A DNA stretch of 64,000 bases from Dryococelus australis (GCA_029891345.1 CM057009.1:304421166-304485165), one strand, 5' to 3'. Positions 39,021 to 51,444 are shown, counted from the first letter of the stretch. A program made the numbers and translations. Notes: generated by a model not told the origin, from the letters alone.

Positions 39021-39749
39021 ATGGGCCCCAAGTAGCAAACAACAAACAGTTAACAGTTGGCCAACTGATGCCAGTGGTGACAACGTTTGCATTTATGACT
39101 GTTAACATTTCTTATATGGTTGAAAATCAGGTCATATAAGCAAAAGTGACAGTACCTGTTTTACAATACTCGTTATGTGGGCCATTGCTCTCATGACGAT
39201 TGTTAGGTTTCAACAGACACCCCACAAGCAGATGGTAAAGTAAATGCTAACTTTATTCACTGTTGGGAAAATATTATCAGCTGGTTTATGGGTCAACTGT
39301 TGATCACTGCTGGGCACATGATAGTAGCATACTTACCACCTTTTGTGGTATGCCAACTTTTCTTTATTACTGAGGAAACATGATCAGCAAGCTTATGTTC
39401 CATTTATGGCATACCGACTATATGTTGTTGTGCAGTAGCAAATAGCATATGCGTATTCAATTGATATTTATTTCATGTATATATGAAGTAAAATATCACA
39501 TGACATTGCTAGTAATAGTAAAAAAAATAGTTTTAGGCCAGAAACCTACAAAGCATAAGATGCAAAAAAAAAAGTATTCTTTTGCATTTTAAATTCTACC
39601 TGATAGTAGTCCGAAATTGAAATACTAGTCTTTTAAACAAAACACATAGGTCCCAATACTGACTCGTGATACTAACATTCTCTATGTAGCAAAGCTAATA
39701 ATGCATTATGTATGTGAGGTAAGTGTCCAGATTTACTTAAAAGGTCGTA

Positions 39750-39835
39750 TATGAATACATAGTAGAGTAGTTGATAGCATACTTGACTGCAAGCGAAAGG
39801 TTTGTGAGATCCATTCCAGGATTCTTCAAAGAAAT
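39750..39835 (+). repeat. tRNA-derived sequence (SINE head or tRNA-Cys-like pseudogene)
   Basis: A degenerate A box (gtagttgatagc), an anticodon-arm-like segment (acttgactgcaagc, GCA in anticodon position) and a degenerate B box (gagatccattcc) occur at tRNA-like spacing. Stems are poorly conserved, so this is not a functional tRNA gene. Confidence 0.4.
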
Positions 39836-40633
39836 TTACTAAATGCGAATTAAAGCTGAAGTTAACACATATGTATATGGCAAATACATCAACTTGATTT
39901 GGGTTAGACACAATTATTTTTTTGGTTTTGAAAATGCATGGCAAGCTGCGTCTATGTGGGCCACAAGGGGCCAATAGCTGGGCTACGAGTGGCTTATCAA
40001 CAGTTGGCTAATGACATGTGGTTTACTTATGGCAGGCCAGAAGCAGAAAGCCAGTGGACCACTGCTGCCACATATGGTCCACTGATGGTGCTGACATGTT
40101 CGGGGTACAGTTAGTTAGGTAGAAGTGGACCGTTTGGGGCAGATTTTATTTGGCTACATGGACATCATCTGAACAGCGGCCCAGATGTGGCCAACTGTAA
40201 GAGGCACCATGTGAGCCACAAGCATCTGCGGGTGCATTACAGTGGTTGACTGATTGTTAACTGATTACGGTAGCCGTAAGTGGGCCGCTCGTGTGCAAGC
40301 GGATTTGCACAAGTGAGCCAACTGTCCTTTGCTATTTGGAAAGTGGCTGGTTACTAGCACCCCATACCCCAAAAATACAATAGACGACACTGAAAAAATA
40401 CACAGTTTTGGATTTCACTCACATATGTATTTCCTGCATTAATTCATTACACTCGTACATGCGAAAAAACATGGTAAACAGTCCCTGGTCCTAAGCCCGC
40501 CAGGAAGGCTACATAGAAAAATATGTGGGCTTGCAACCCATGTGCATGAAGTTAAATGTTGAAATTAAGCATCCTCAGGCAAAATAAAATTCTTGAGGAA
40601 TGTGGGCGCCATCTCCGGGCACATAGGGGGCTG

Positions 40634-40880
40634 CGGAGGATGAGTGGTTAGCCTGCTCCCCTCCCACCAAGGCGAACCAAGTTTAATCTCTGCCCGGGCC
40701 ACTCCCTGATCTCTCGTTTCCCTGCTCTTTCATTGCAGCACTGCTCCACAATGACCTTAATAAACTTAATCATCCTCATCTGCTCTCAATATCTCGCTGT
40801 TAAGAGCTGCCCAAATATCTTCACTCACCCACTCTCTGCCCTGTTATGGCATGGACAAGCATTAATTATACAGCCTGTCT
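40634..40880 (+). mobile_element. tRNA-derived SINE-like element
   Basis: The head contains an A-box-like ggatgagtggttagc and a B-box-like agtttaatctctg at suitable spacing. It is followed by a C/T-rich body. About 70 bases of that body (around 40785-40855, including ctgttaagagctgcccaaat) closely match 15835-15900 inside the LINE. A shared tail would fit a SINE using LINE machinery, but the shared part lies in the LINE's coding region rather than at its 3' end. No target-site duplication was found. Confidence 0.5.
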
Positions 40881-41697
40881 GAACGCGCCATCCCATTTGT
40901 AAATGTTACAAGGATATCGGCCAACAGAATTATGCAAACAGAATGCGCGATTGCCCAAACATGGTGTTATAGCAAGCTCTCTCTGCCAAACGAAGAACGA
41001 GGGTGCGGTGGCGTGATATAGGCTACCCAGATAACTGAAAGGAGGTCTGTTCTCGCCTCGACACCAACCAGGGAAGATGTTCCAGAAGGTCAGAAGAATG
41101 ACGACATGCCGCCCACCACAGTCCGTCTACAAACCAGCCTTCAGAATCACACAAGGTAAGAAAGATCGGTCGAGTAAATAACCGCATTGGTGGCTTTGCT
41201 AAGTTAATGTAAACATATAAATTATCAGCTCCTCCGAGATGTTGCCAGATAATGTAAAATGTCTTAAACTGGTATGGGAATAATTACACGTCAAACCATG
41301 GAAGGAATATGCCTTCATTCAATTATTGAGTAGATCTTAGCCATCGGGTACAAATCCCCCAACTTGTACAGATTTAAGAAAAAGCATAAATTATATATAA
41401 ATATAAAAACCTTAAATCGAGGACACTGGTGCAGGTGCCAGTCTGTTCCAGCCTCTCGTAGCCAAGTGAAATAAAATCACCCCACCCACACTCAGAATAT
41501 TTTCTACCCATGTAGCAAACGACATATGGTCCATTGATGGTTTACAGTTGGATGTCATGCCAGCAAACAGTTGGCCAAAAGCTGGCATGTACCTGGCACT
41601 ATTGCTGGTCCTGAAGTGGTGCCACTAACTAACCATACTCTGCCCATAATTGGCTCAGGTGTGTTGAACACAGATGGCCCAAGCATGGCCCATATGT

Positions 41698-43483
41698 TTA
41701 CAACAGCAATGGCCCATCGATGTACCATTTTACAGCCATCAGATGGCCGACTGATGGCTTGCCATGTTTCACCATATTACTAAACCTTAACTTGAAAATT
41801 ATTATGTTGCCATCAATATCAAATTTTGTATTGTTTTTAATTTCCTTTACATCATTTTTAAACACATCATAAGACATGAAAATCTTACACTGAGGGGAAC
41901 CTGTGCTTGAAGATGGCTTATCAGTTGAATGCTGATAGGGACTTTCTTCATTGGTCGGACACTGATGAGAAGCTGCACTTGAAGATGGCTTGTCAGTTGA
42001 ACGCTGAGAGGGACTTTCTTCAGTGGTCGGATACTGAGAGGAACCTTCTCCTGAAGAAGGCTTAGCACTTAGAATCTGAAGAAAGCCCGCATTTGAAGAG
42101 AACTCATCAGTTGGGTGCTGAAAGAGGCCGGCATTTGAAGAAGGCACATCTGGTGGGTACTGAGAGGGGCCACTGCTTGAAGAAGGCACAGCAATTTGGG
42201 GCTTAGAGGTATCGGCACTTGAAGAAGACTCAGCAGTTGTGCGCTGAGAGAAGCCACCTCTTGAAGAATGCACAGAATTTTTTTTCCAAATCCAAAGAAT
42301 GTCAGTCACCTCAGCAGCAGCGTAGTCTTCATCAGTAAGCACGTTAGGGTCTAGAGGAAAAATTCCACACTTTCGAAATCCATTGATTGCTGTCATTGTA
42401 ATGGCTGCATGTAGAAACACCTCGCCAAAGAGTGCACTTATTTGAAACTGTGTAATAGTTCTTCCTGGATTGTTGCGAAGAAACTTTTCACATGCTTGTG
42501 TGTAGAAGGTTTGTGCCATGAATGCCACATCCAAAGGTTGTAGCTTGTGGCTACAGTGTGAGGGCAAGCACACAACAGTTGTATGGTTTTCCCTGGCCTT
42601 ATCAATAAAATGTAGGTTCTTAGTATGGGTAGAGTGGCCATCTAAGAAAAGTACAACTGGATCTTGAGCAGCTGGTTTTGCATGTTTTAAAAAGGGTTTA
42701 AACCACTCCATAAAAATGTCGCTATGCATCCACCTGCTAGGGTGACATGCAAAGTCAGTTCCTGGAGGAGCCCAATCTTTCAGTTCATTCTTCATTCTTT
42801 TCCTAGGGAAGATTACAAAAAGGGAATGCAATTTACTCCTGCGGACATACATACTTCGAAAGTGGACAGCAACCCTCTTTCGGCTGAAGTAACGGCACCA
42901 ACTAGGCGTCTTCCTTTAATTGCAAACACTTTGCTGTTCTTGGACTGAACAGTCGAAATACAGGTTTTATCCACATTACAAATGCTATGAGTAGGATGAA
43001 ATTGTTTGTCGTGCACTGTTTTAAGGATATTAAAAAAACTTGTCTACGTCGAACTTGTTAAAAGCTTGTGGTCTAGCCATCCAGGTAGATGGTGGCTTCC
43101 TAAGACTAATATTATGGTACCGTTCTCTAAAGCACGTCACCCAGTCTTTGTCTGCCATCTCGGACTCTTTGTTAAAACGATACCCGTATTTTGTTCTGCT
43201 CTGCCAACTGGAATGGTAATCTCCGTTGGTCGTTCACTGTATTTCCATAACATCGCATTTCCATTTCAAAAACATAATTAAGGATTTATTGTTCTTGTTT
43301 TTCATTGAACACAATCCTTAAGCTTCCCATAACCTTTTCACCGTCAACTGCATCTCTATTTTTTCCTATAACTCTTATTTTCAGCATATTACGTGGAACA
43401 TTAAATTGCTTTGCTGCTGTACAAAAATGCATCTTATTATTCTTTACCACCTCAATTGCATTTTCCATCGCAACAGAATCCAT
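41698..43483 (-). pseudogene. pogo-family DDE transposase, frameshifted
   Basis: The N-terminus at 43483 encodes a Psq-like helix-turn-helix (AAKQFNVPRNMLKIRV). After a frame break, a CENP-B-like segment (LRKPPSTWMARPQAFNKF) and the first catalytic region (CNVDKTC, Asp in the pogo D1 position) follow. The 384-codon frame (42852-41698) holds VVLFLDGHSTHT (second Asp), LPSHCSHKLQPLDVAF (third Asp) and INGFRKCGIFPLDPN. The remaining C-terminus is a long Ser/Pro/Gln-rich tail of imperfect repeats (SSSxxSxQxPTxE type). The protein cuts and rejoins the element ends. At least two frameshifts make this copy inactive. Confidence 0.88.
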
Positions 43484-43795
43484 TGTTTGATGCTCTGATT
43501 TACGGACATATTTTCTAGGAACCTTGATGCTCTAGTATCTGAAACAATACCAATAAAGTTTCAATAGGATTTTTGTATTAGGCCAAATATAACAGAACAG
43601 AGACGGATTTAAATAATATTAATTAATTAATTCTAAATCGTTACAGAGAGACAGAATGATGGATATTAGCATTATATATAAAAGGATTTATAATATCTTG
43701 AAGTCAATGTGTTCTATTATGCATAAAATATGGAATTAACTAACTCTCATTGGGGCAAAAAGATTAAAAATACACTGTTGGGAAAAGAGGCCACC

Positions 43796-43866
43796 TTGGC
43801 CACTTTTCCCGACGAGTAATGTGACCACTTTTTCCGACGAGTAGTGTGACCACTTTTTCCGATCGG
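43796..43866. repeat. Three tandem 25-27-bp repeats within the transposon
   Basis: The unit gaccactttttccgacgagt repeats three times upstream of the transposase start, and a related ggccacttttcccgctctgg lies at about 44184. Their placement between the right end and the gene suggests a regulatory or transposase-binding role, but that is inference. Confidence 0.7.
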
Positions 43867-45357
43867 ACGCCATGTCGGCATTGGTGGGTTACAAACGAAA
43901 CTGTCAAACCGAAAGAAACAACAAGGACCTACATTTGTAGGCCAAAAGACATTGTTTAAACAGTGATATTGCAAAAAAGTATTACTCTATGTATGGTGAG
44001 GCAACAAGAATAATATAAGTGACTTACCTTACATCAGACGACTGAAAATCAGAAAAGTTTTTACTGAAAAATAGCGGAACAAGCTTCCTTTGTCAAACTC
44101 ACTGACAACACTAATGGTGTCTATTAAAAATAGTTTGACTGCTTCCCGACAGGCAGCAGCACTGTTCAGGGCCAAAAATATACAATGGCCACTTTTCCCG
44201 CTCTGGCCACTTTTCGCTTCCTTCCCCTACCAGTCATGGAGTCTACCTAATACTGTATTTACAACATTTTGCCATAGATATTTCCATCACTATATATTTA
44301 CAAATAATCTACATATTGTATCTTACGATCTATAATAATATTAAGCACACACTTATACACATATGTGTGTGTAGTTTGAAGAAGCTATCTGCGAAGAGTG
44401 GGAGTCATAACAATTTCCATAATAAGCCAATTTGCACCAGCAATGGTCCATCGATGTACCACTTCACAACCATCAATAGCCTACAGATGGCTACCCATAC
44501 TTTTACCAGCAATACTTATAGGTTATCTGTGGCCATTGCTGGAATACATTTGGTAAGCTATATATGGGTCATTAATAGGTCACCTGCTCTCTACCATCAG
44601 TTTCACTTCCACAAACATTCCATCAGTGGGCCATAAATGGCATGCCAAGTGTCTTGGTGCCAGCAGTTAACCATAGCAGGGCCATTTGTGTAGACCCATA
44701 AGTTTTCTGGGCCAGCAGTAATCCAGCTATGCCATCAATTAAACCACAGTCGACTTACTGTATCTTAAGTGCGCGAAACACTATAGACAATGGATCAGAA
44801 ATGGATAAATTAAGTGCTCCCATTGCTGGAATACAGTTGGCAAGTCATTTGTCGATTATCAGCAGTATACCCACTCTCAGCCATCAGTTTCGTTTCCATC
44901 AACATCCCATTAATACGTCATTGATGACATGCCAAGTGTCCTGTTACCAGCAGTCAGACATAGCAGGGTCATTTGTGTAAACTCATAAGTATTCAGTGTC
45001 AGCAATCATCCAGTACTAAAACCACAGTTGGCCGACTGTGGCTTGCTACATGGGTAATAATGAATAAATGAAGCCACATTTAATCTTTGCCAATAAAACT
45101 TACCCTAAATTAAATTGTACATCTATCAACAGCATGGCTGTGGACAATGCAGACAATGAAAGAAAAGTTAATCAAATGGAACCTATCAACCACTGGTTAG
45201 AGGTGGGTTTGTCTAAGAAGTGGCCAAGTCAAGTCAAGTGTAATATCACTATTAAAAAAAAATCTCATATATATATAATATCTTTATAAAACCAAATAAA
45301 ACAAATTTTAAAAAATGCTTATTTTATTTTTACAATCTATTTTACATAATCTATAAA

Positions 45358-48300
45358 TCACTTGTCGTAAATGACACAGTCACTAAATTCTTTTGGAAAT
45401 CTACCATTTGCAATATCCAAATGCACTCGGTGTTCTGTTAGATAAAATTCGTAGCTTTGAAACCATTTTTGACAATTCATTGACCGTCTTTGTATGTTTT
45501 TATGGAAGTCTGCGAAATGGCTACATTCAAAATTGCATTATGACGTTGACATAATTGCGTAGATATTTACCATAATGAATCTGATACATTTTGGGCCATG
45601 GCACATGGTTTAATTTTTGTCTTGGTGGTAATTTGGAATACTTTTCCAAAAAGTACCGATCTGCCTGACAGTTGTCGGGATATTATGAGAGCGCCGTTTT
45701 CTTACGGCCAATGTAGGAAGAACCGAGAACATCAATGTCCCTTTGATGTGGAGACGAGTTTTTGAGCCTAAACAACTTTATATTTTCGTACAATTCCCTC
45801 TGATATATCAGATAGAGGTAGTTGTAAATGGCAAACAATTCGTTTTCGAAATTGAAGAATTTCTCCAATTTGTAACAGTTGGTTACTCTGGTCATCTTCG
45901 CAAAGAAGAACGTAAGCGCAGCGACATAGTTGTAGATTCGTTTCACGAAACGCGATGCATTGCGCTCGTAACCTTTACGAACAATAGAACAAAGTTTCAA
46001 CACATCTTGGTTCGGATTACTGCAAAAAATACACTGTAATTAATCAGTTTTGTCAAATGCAAGTACTTTTTCTTCGCTAATGAAATGGATGCGAGTATCT
46101 CAGTGCCTTCGAGAACAATGCCCCTTCCATTGATTATGTTCATTTTCTCGTTTATGAGTTCGATAAAACTGTTACTGTACTATTTCAAAATATTTGTAAA
46201 CTGATACCCATTGGTATCTGCATCAAAGACCATTTTCGATACTCTTGCGGAATTTTGCGAACAACCGCATGGAATTTCATCTCGTTGTATACTATCGGTT
46301 TTTTTATTTGCTTCCAGATTAGAGTAGGTATCATAAACATATTGGTGAATGAAATATGCCAGCTGCGTGAGCTCCTCTTCCCTCGGGTTGTTTATAGTTT
46401 TTTTTGTAATCGCGAATCGCGTGCAGTAGATACAGTAAGGGTGTAACTCGACATTAATGTATGAGAAGTTTCCATGCAAACAATGTCGTGCCTACGGCTA
46501 CGGGAATACTGACAAACTTGAAAGATGGAGTGCCAAAAAGCCCGTAGGTCGAGTTGACAATTTTAAGCGAAAGTTGCTTCACATCCAAAACTGAGAACTC
46601 TAGATGCATGTCATCAATCCTCTCTTCATAGGCTTTTTTTTTTTTTTTTTGCATTTCAGACTTTATAGATTTCATTTGTTTTTTTTTTTTCAACAGTTTT
46701 CCTACAGTTGAGTAAAGACTCTATAAAGTTTATGGTGAATTTAATTTTGGCACGCGAGAGTAAACGATTCAGAATGGGAATATCACCAGCCAACAAGTCT
46801 AGTTCCGTGATGTATAGAATCATACTCCCAATATGCTGGCTGGAATACATTAGGTCCATGTATTCCGAATAATTTTGGTTTTCGTCTTCCGTCATGTACA
46901 GAGCAATTACATCATTCCTCAGCACTTCGTCGAACCCGTCGTGGGATATCGGAGTATTCTCAAACACTAGATGCAATGTATTAGCATAGCAGCAGCCGAC
47001 GGTCGATCTGGAAAATCGTCTGCTGATGATGATGTTTGGGTGGAAACAATTGACATCGTATTGAATAACGTTAAAAAAAATACCATGTTTCACAAACACT
47101 ACTGCTTCGGGATATTCTTTTCTTGTGTACGTGAACTTTGGTTTGGTGTAAATTGGTCTAACGTCCATCACGGACTTTCTTTCGGCGAGTGACGAACATT
47201 TCAGAACGGGCATGGCCAGTAAAACAGAATTGTGGCTCTGGTATCACGGTAACATGCCGAAAGATAGCACATAGTACAGGAATGCGTTCGCAATCCAGCG
47301 AGAAATGGCACTCATGGAACTGTCTTCGAGACAGCAGTTAAAGAGATTGGCCAATTGGTTGGTGAATTGCAAATTAAACGTGTTGTAAAGTCCGACCAGA
47401 GCCACACAATCCCTATCGTAAATTAAAGCCTGTTCCATGTGATAGAAAAAATAGAGTCTGAGTTTGTTTCACCTGTAAGTTTACGTCAAACACTACCGCC
47501 TAAGTACTTAGTATGACGCACTTGCATGTTTGTGTACTGAGCGTTCACAGCATCGAAATTTTCTTTGTTGTAAGGCTCGATGTGAATGGTATTTCTCATG
47601 CACTTGTCTCGAAATTCATCGCCTGAGACGGTGTCGTCGAGAATATAATAAATTCGCATGAGCACCGATTTAAAATGGATTTTTCTAACCTTTTGGCCCA
47701 GGTAGTTTTCAGACAGGTTCCCCAACGACAAATTCCCACTTGCCATTGCGTTTTTTTTTTTTTTAAGATTGTCAACTTATTGAATATGATACTGTCACAG
47801 TGAAAACGAATGAGTGAAGACGTGGCTAATTTGCCGAGGGTTTTGAATGCTATTAATTTGGGCTACATGTTGAGAACCCACAAGCGAGTCAATACAAATT
47901 TCAAATTTTATTCTATAATGTTGTGACCGACGAAATAGTTTAGGTATTTTTGGTATCCCATTAGCATTTTCAGCTAGTATCCCTGACTATATCAAAAGAG
48001 AAAATTAGTAATGAGATCCTCTTCGTGTGAGAAATCTTGTATCCAAATGCATTTCGCGGGCAGTTTTTAGTATTTCTTTCGCATTTCTGTGTCGAAATCA
48101 TTAGGCATGCCACGATATTTTAGGTATGAAATTATACTCACTTCGACATCCAGATACTCGCAATAGAGCACAAACATGAGCAGTTTTTCTGGAGCGAGAC
48201 CTCCGAGGAGTAAGTCTTCCAAATTATCCACACCCATCTCGATGTCGAAGCTCACGACAGGAATGTACTTGTACAGGTGAGTGTGGTCGTAAGATGTATC

Positions 48301-48725
48301 CAGGACCAGATGCTTAGACTCGGTGACTGCGTACACACCATTTGCATGAAATATGTTTTTCACCATGAGATTACCTACTCCATGTTTCGGTCTGCGATAT
48401 TTGAGTTTTGCAAGTTGATTCCGTTTTATGGATGAATTTTGCAATACCCCCTGAAGTTACAGTATCGATATACAACTCCATTTGCAACATTAAATGCACA
48501 TCAGTCGACTGTACGGTAAAGTAGTATTTTTTTTTCACAATTATTTTCCACGAGAAACTTGTAAACAGTGATCAAGTTACTCGTGGTGAGAAATTTAATT
48601 TTGACCAAATGATACGAAACGTACAATGTACTTAAAGCATTTTGAGTCAAAATATCCAGTAGCGATTAGTTTCCAGAGAGATTGTCCTTTCGGACACATT
48701 TCATATTTCATAAGTACAAAAATGC
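45358..48725 (-). pseudogene. Family-B DNA polymerase of large insect dsDNA virus type (nudivirus-like, tentative)
   Basis: A chain of minus-strand frames about 3.36 kb long matches a polymerase of roughly 1,100 residues. Landmarks are exonuclease I VVSFDIEM (about 48255), an exonuclease III-like YDRDCVALVGLYN (about 47415), motif A QYDVNCFHPNIII (about 47050) and motif B QLSLKIVNSTYGLFG (about 46560). The catalytic motif C is not intact; a degraded YDTYSNLEA lies at about 46330. The C-terminal frame ends with a stop at 45358. Unlike the Polinton enzymes in this window it lacks the protein-primed insertions, resembling baculovirus/nudivirus-type enzymes. Many frameshifts mark an old integrated copy. 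Assignment to nudiviruses is inference. Confidence 0.65.
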
Positions 48726-48780
48726 TATTCACGAGTCATCACATGGCTGCTCCCTGATTTATGATTCTTATCAAATCACA

Positions 48781-49601
48781 ATGGAACACGCATATCATTC
48801 GATGGAAATGACGAGGAACATGGACGGCACTCCTCTATCCACGAAATAGAAATTACACAATGTGTTTGTATACGAATGTAATCGCAACTCTATTCAAGGG
48901 TTGGTCAAAGTCTCAATACCGCCTAATGCCCTATCTTTAAACGAATACTTGACATCGCCATTCAGATTTATCAATTTAGTTGATATCCTACTCCAATCGG
49001 GAGACTATATATACAACCAGTTCAAAGAGTACATTAGTGCAGAAAATTTAGCCGATATATACTTTGTACCTAAATTGGAAAATTTTGATACTCTGTTTTT
49101 CAGATCAACTTTTATCACTCTCACTGCAGAAGAATATGCCACTAGCTGGATAAGTGTATTCTTTCACGTGTTCGATATTTATGCAGGAAACATGAAAACT
49201 GAGTGTACAACTTCTGTGAAAAAAACTGCTACGTTGTGCGGCATAAAACAGTTTCTCAAACGACCCGCTCATAATTTGGCAAGTTCAATCAAGAGTAATC
49301 GCGCACACACTTTACCAAATGCAAGTGACTTTCTATGTGTTCACATTACCATATATTCAGATACAACAAGACAAATAATCACTTCTCCAAGTTCACTATT
49401 GATGAATGCGATTTGCAACCGTGTTTTACAAGTCAGATAGAAAAGATTGGAGAAAGGGATACACCCAAAATAAACAAACATTCTTGCTATTTGGAACCTC
49501 ATTTGATACCAGCATTTTGCAATGTCTTTGGCTGTTCCGATAAAATGCATACTTTATTTTGCTCACCAAACATTTCCTTAAATTCAGTTTGGTTGAGTTA
49601 G
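48781..49601 (+). pseudogene. Unrecognised ORF divergent from the viral-type polymerase
   Basis: An open frame of about 192 codons (48862-49440) is preceded in the same frame by a short coding-like stretch from an ATG at 48781, interrupted by one TAG near 48847. A second frame (49335-49601) appears to continue it after a frameshift near 49390 (DECDLQPCFTSQIEKIGE). The protein has hydrophobic segments (FINLVDILLQ, SWISVFFHVFDIYAG). It is head-to-head with the polymerase, with under 150 bases between, so a shared viral origin and bidirectional promoter are plausible. No family was recognised. Confidence 0.4.
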
Positions 49602-49912
49602 TTTAAACACTTTATACAATTACAAAGAGACAAATGAGTTTGTCATACCTGAAGGTAATGTAAGAAATTAAAAAAAAAAACATTTTTTAAAAATATATAA
49701 CATTTATTTTACAATATATATAAATAAATACATATAAAAATGATACAAATAATATATATAATTAAATTAATAATGACCCAAATGTTATTTTAATAACAGG
49801 TCTTACTTTAAAAAAAATTATAAATTGCTATTGTCAATGCAATTGAATCATTTTCCCGACCACACCGCATTTCCCCCTATACAACCCCTCCATAGCTCCG
49901 ATTTACCCAGAT

Positions 49913-50310
49913 TCACTGTTGGGATTGTAGTAGGGACTGGGGTTGTGGGGAGTGTGGTGGGAAACTGCTGCTGGGATTGGAGTTGGCGCTGTGGCTGGAG
50001 CTGCTGAGGTTTATCCTGTGGTTGGAGTTGGGTCCATTGTGGTTGCTGGAGGGAAAACCACTGTAGTTGAAGTGGACGCTGTGAATGGAGCTGGGGTTCC
50101 TCCCAGGAGGAACCGAAGCTGATACTCCAGCAGCTGCTGCTCGAGCCACTGCCGATTTGGATTTTGGAGTTGTTGGGGTTAGCATTTGGGATCCTGTGGC
50201 CAGGTGAGGGACAGCTGCTGCACCTGGGGTAGGAGCCATTGCATGGTGGTAAGGTTCGCTCGCCAGCTCCTCTCTGGCCCTTCCCCCCAGTGTGGGTTGG
50301 TGGACATGCT
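49913..50310 (-). CDS. Unrecognised Gln/Pro/Ser-rich ORF with possible splice acceptor
   Basis: On the minus strand a strong 3' splice site (TTTTATTTTACAG) ends at about 50311 and is directly followed by a segment beginning CATGTCC. Two frames are open: one low-complexity frame rich in Ser, Pro and Asn (49913-50239) and another beginning MSTNPHWGEGPERSW that meets a stop after about 43 codons. The composition is GC-richer than the neighbours. Without homology I cannot decide which frame, if any, is used. Confidence 0.3.
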
Positions 50311-50588
50311 GTAAAATAAAAGAATCATGTTACAATCTCTTTCACCCTAAAATCAAACATAAATATCACTTTAAACGAAATAATAATTTTAAACTTAAGA
50401 TTTTTTCTTTCACTTCAAGTGAAAGCAGAATCTTGAATTTCTACAAAACTTAATTTTTGTGTAATGTTACATTGACAGTGTTTTGTCTCTACTTTATGTG
50501 ATTTTTTTCGCATCCTGTTTTTGAGAATTTTATACCTATTCCACTCTTTCCGAAACTCTTTATATTTCTTAATCAACTCCATCCCCTT

Positions 50589-50819
50589 TTAATTCCGAAG
50601 TTCTAACAGTTTTCCTACTTCTTCTCTTGCTTCTATGTATTTCACTAACAGTAATTGAATTTCCTTTTTTTTTTTTTTTGCATTACGGTGCCTCAAAAAC
50701 GTATCATAAATATCTCTAAATTTATCCTCCATTCCCTCAAGTAGCCCGTCTAACTCTACCTTATTTTCTCCAACCTTATCAATTCTTGCATGTATACAAC
50801 AATTTGCGACAGCTATCAT
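50589..50819 (-). CDS. Small predicted coiled-coil protein, 76 codons, unknown function
   Basis: The frame begins MIAVANCCIHARIDKVGENK and continues into a charged, likely helical region (GMEDKFRDIYDTFL, then a Lys run and LLLVKYIEAREEVGKLLEL). Heptad-like spacing of Leu and Ile suggests a coiled coil. It lies about 280 bases upstream of the Gln/Pro/Ser-rich ORF on the same strand and could be an upstream exon of the same gene, given the splice acceptor there. No family was recognised. Confidence 0.35.
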   Translation of the reverse strand: MIAVANCCIHARIDKVGENKVELDGLLEGMEDKFRDIYDTFLRHRNAKKKKKEIQLLLVKYIEAREEVGKLLELRN

Positions 50820-51325
50820 TACAGTGTTATACCTGCTATCCCTAGCACACTGACACTAGTCCAAAGTTTGTGGTGTTTATATATACACCGAGTAATTTTT
50901 TTTATTTCGTATTTCATGGTAGTGGTGGAGGGGGATAGATTACTCTATACGTGAGTGTTTTTTTCTCTTTTTTTACATTACCTTATCTAAAACACACTCA
51001 TTTGTTCATGTTTCTTTTTTTCTCATCAGTGTATCTGGTATGCATCTGCTCGCACAAAGTCATGACTAGTTTTTGTACATGTACTGGTGAGGCGACTGGC
51101 ATACATTACTCAACTTAGCCTCATTATTATGTGAGAATTTCACGGGGCAGAAATAATTCTTTTACAATTTAAAAAAGAGGTTCCCCTCACATCCTCCCCC
51201 CCAAACCTCTCTTACTTTGGACTTTTTTCTAGTGTCCTGTGTAGGAGCCAGAGTTTTTTTGCTGCTAGTGTCCTGGTAGGAGCCAGAGTATTTTTTCCCC
51301 CTTGGTTTCCCATTCTAAGCAGGAG

Positions 51326-51333
51326 TATATAAG
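51326..51333 (+). promoter_or_regulatory. TATA box
   Basis: The sequence TATATAAG lies about 119 bases before the ATG of the following ORF, in a good position for transcription starting near 51355. A 26-bp direct repeat (ctagtgtcctg, then gtaggagccagag) lies at about 51226-51290 just upstream. Confidence 0.5.
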
Positions 51334-51444
51334 CAATGGACCTCACGACGAACATCAGATGGCCAAAAGGTGTAGCCAGATAGGTGACTACTTGTAGGAG
51401 AAAAGTGCGCCAGGATCTTCAAGAGTGTGGCCTCATCGAAGAAC

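Larger units (their letters stand above)
38248..40342. mobile_element. Non-autonomous element related to the pogo-like transposon
   Basis: The left end cccaagtagcaaa near 38249 resembles the left end of the pogo-like transposon at 41.5 kb, and the right end tttgctatttgg near 40331 is its approximate inverse. A second left-end-like start lies at 39027 (ccccaagtagcaaac). Sub-terminal cagttggccaactg palindromes occur at about 38279 and 39050, with related half-sites elsewhere, as in the autonomous element. The interior has no transposase. TA duplications are not evident, so the exact ends are uncertain, and two elements may be nested. Confidence 0.45.
41505..45056 (-). mobile_element. pogo-like (Tc1/mariner superfamily) DNA transposon
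   Basis: The ends are perfect inverted repeats over 12 bases: CCCATGTAGCAA at 41507 and its complement ending at 45054. Both are flanked by TA, the signature target duplication of this superfamily. Sub-terminal cagttggcc motifs occur near both ends (about 41567 and 45023). A duplicated block near the right end (around 44680 and 44968) contains catttgtgtaaactcataag-type sequence. The element carries one decayed transposase gene on the minus strand, so it is about 3.55 kb and probably inactive. Confidence 0.88.

Noticed and set aside
39750..39835. Functional tRNA-Cys gene
   Set aside because: The anticodon region looks like GCA, but acceptor and T stems do not pair, so it is treated as tRNA-derived repeat sequence.
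41571..42068. Plus- and minus-strand frames overlapping the pogo transposase tail
   Set aside because: Shadows of the repetitive Ser/Pro-rich C-terminal tail or of the sub-terminal repeats.
45743..46039. 98-codon plus-strand frame
   Set aside because: It lies opposite the C-terminal part of the family-B polymerase, which better explains the open frame.
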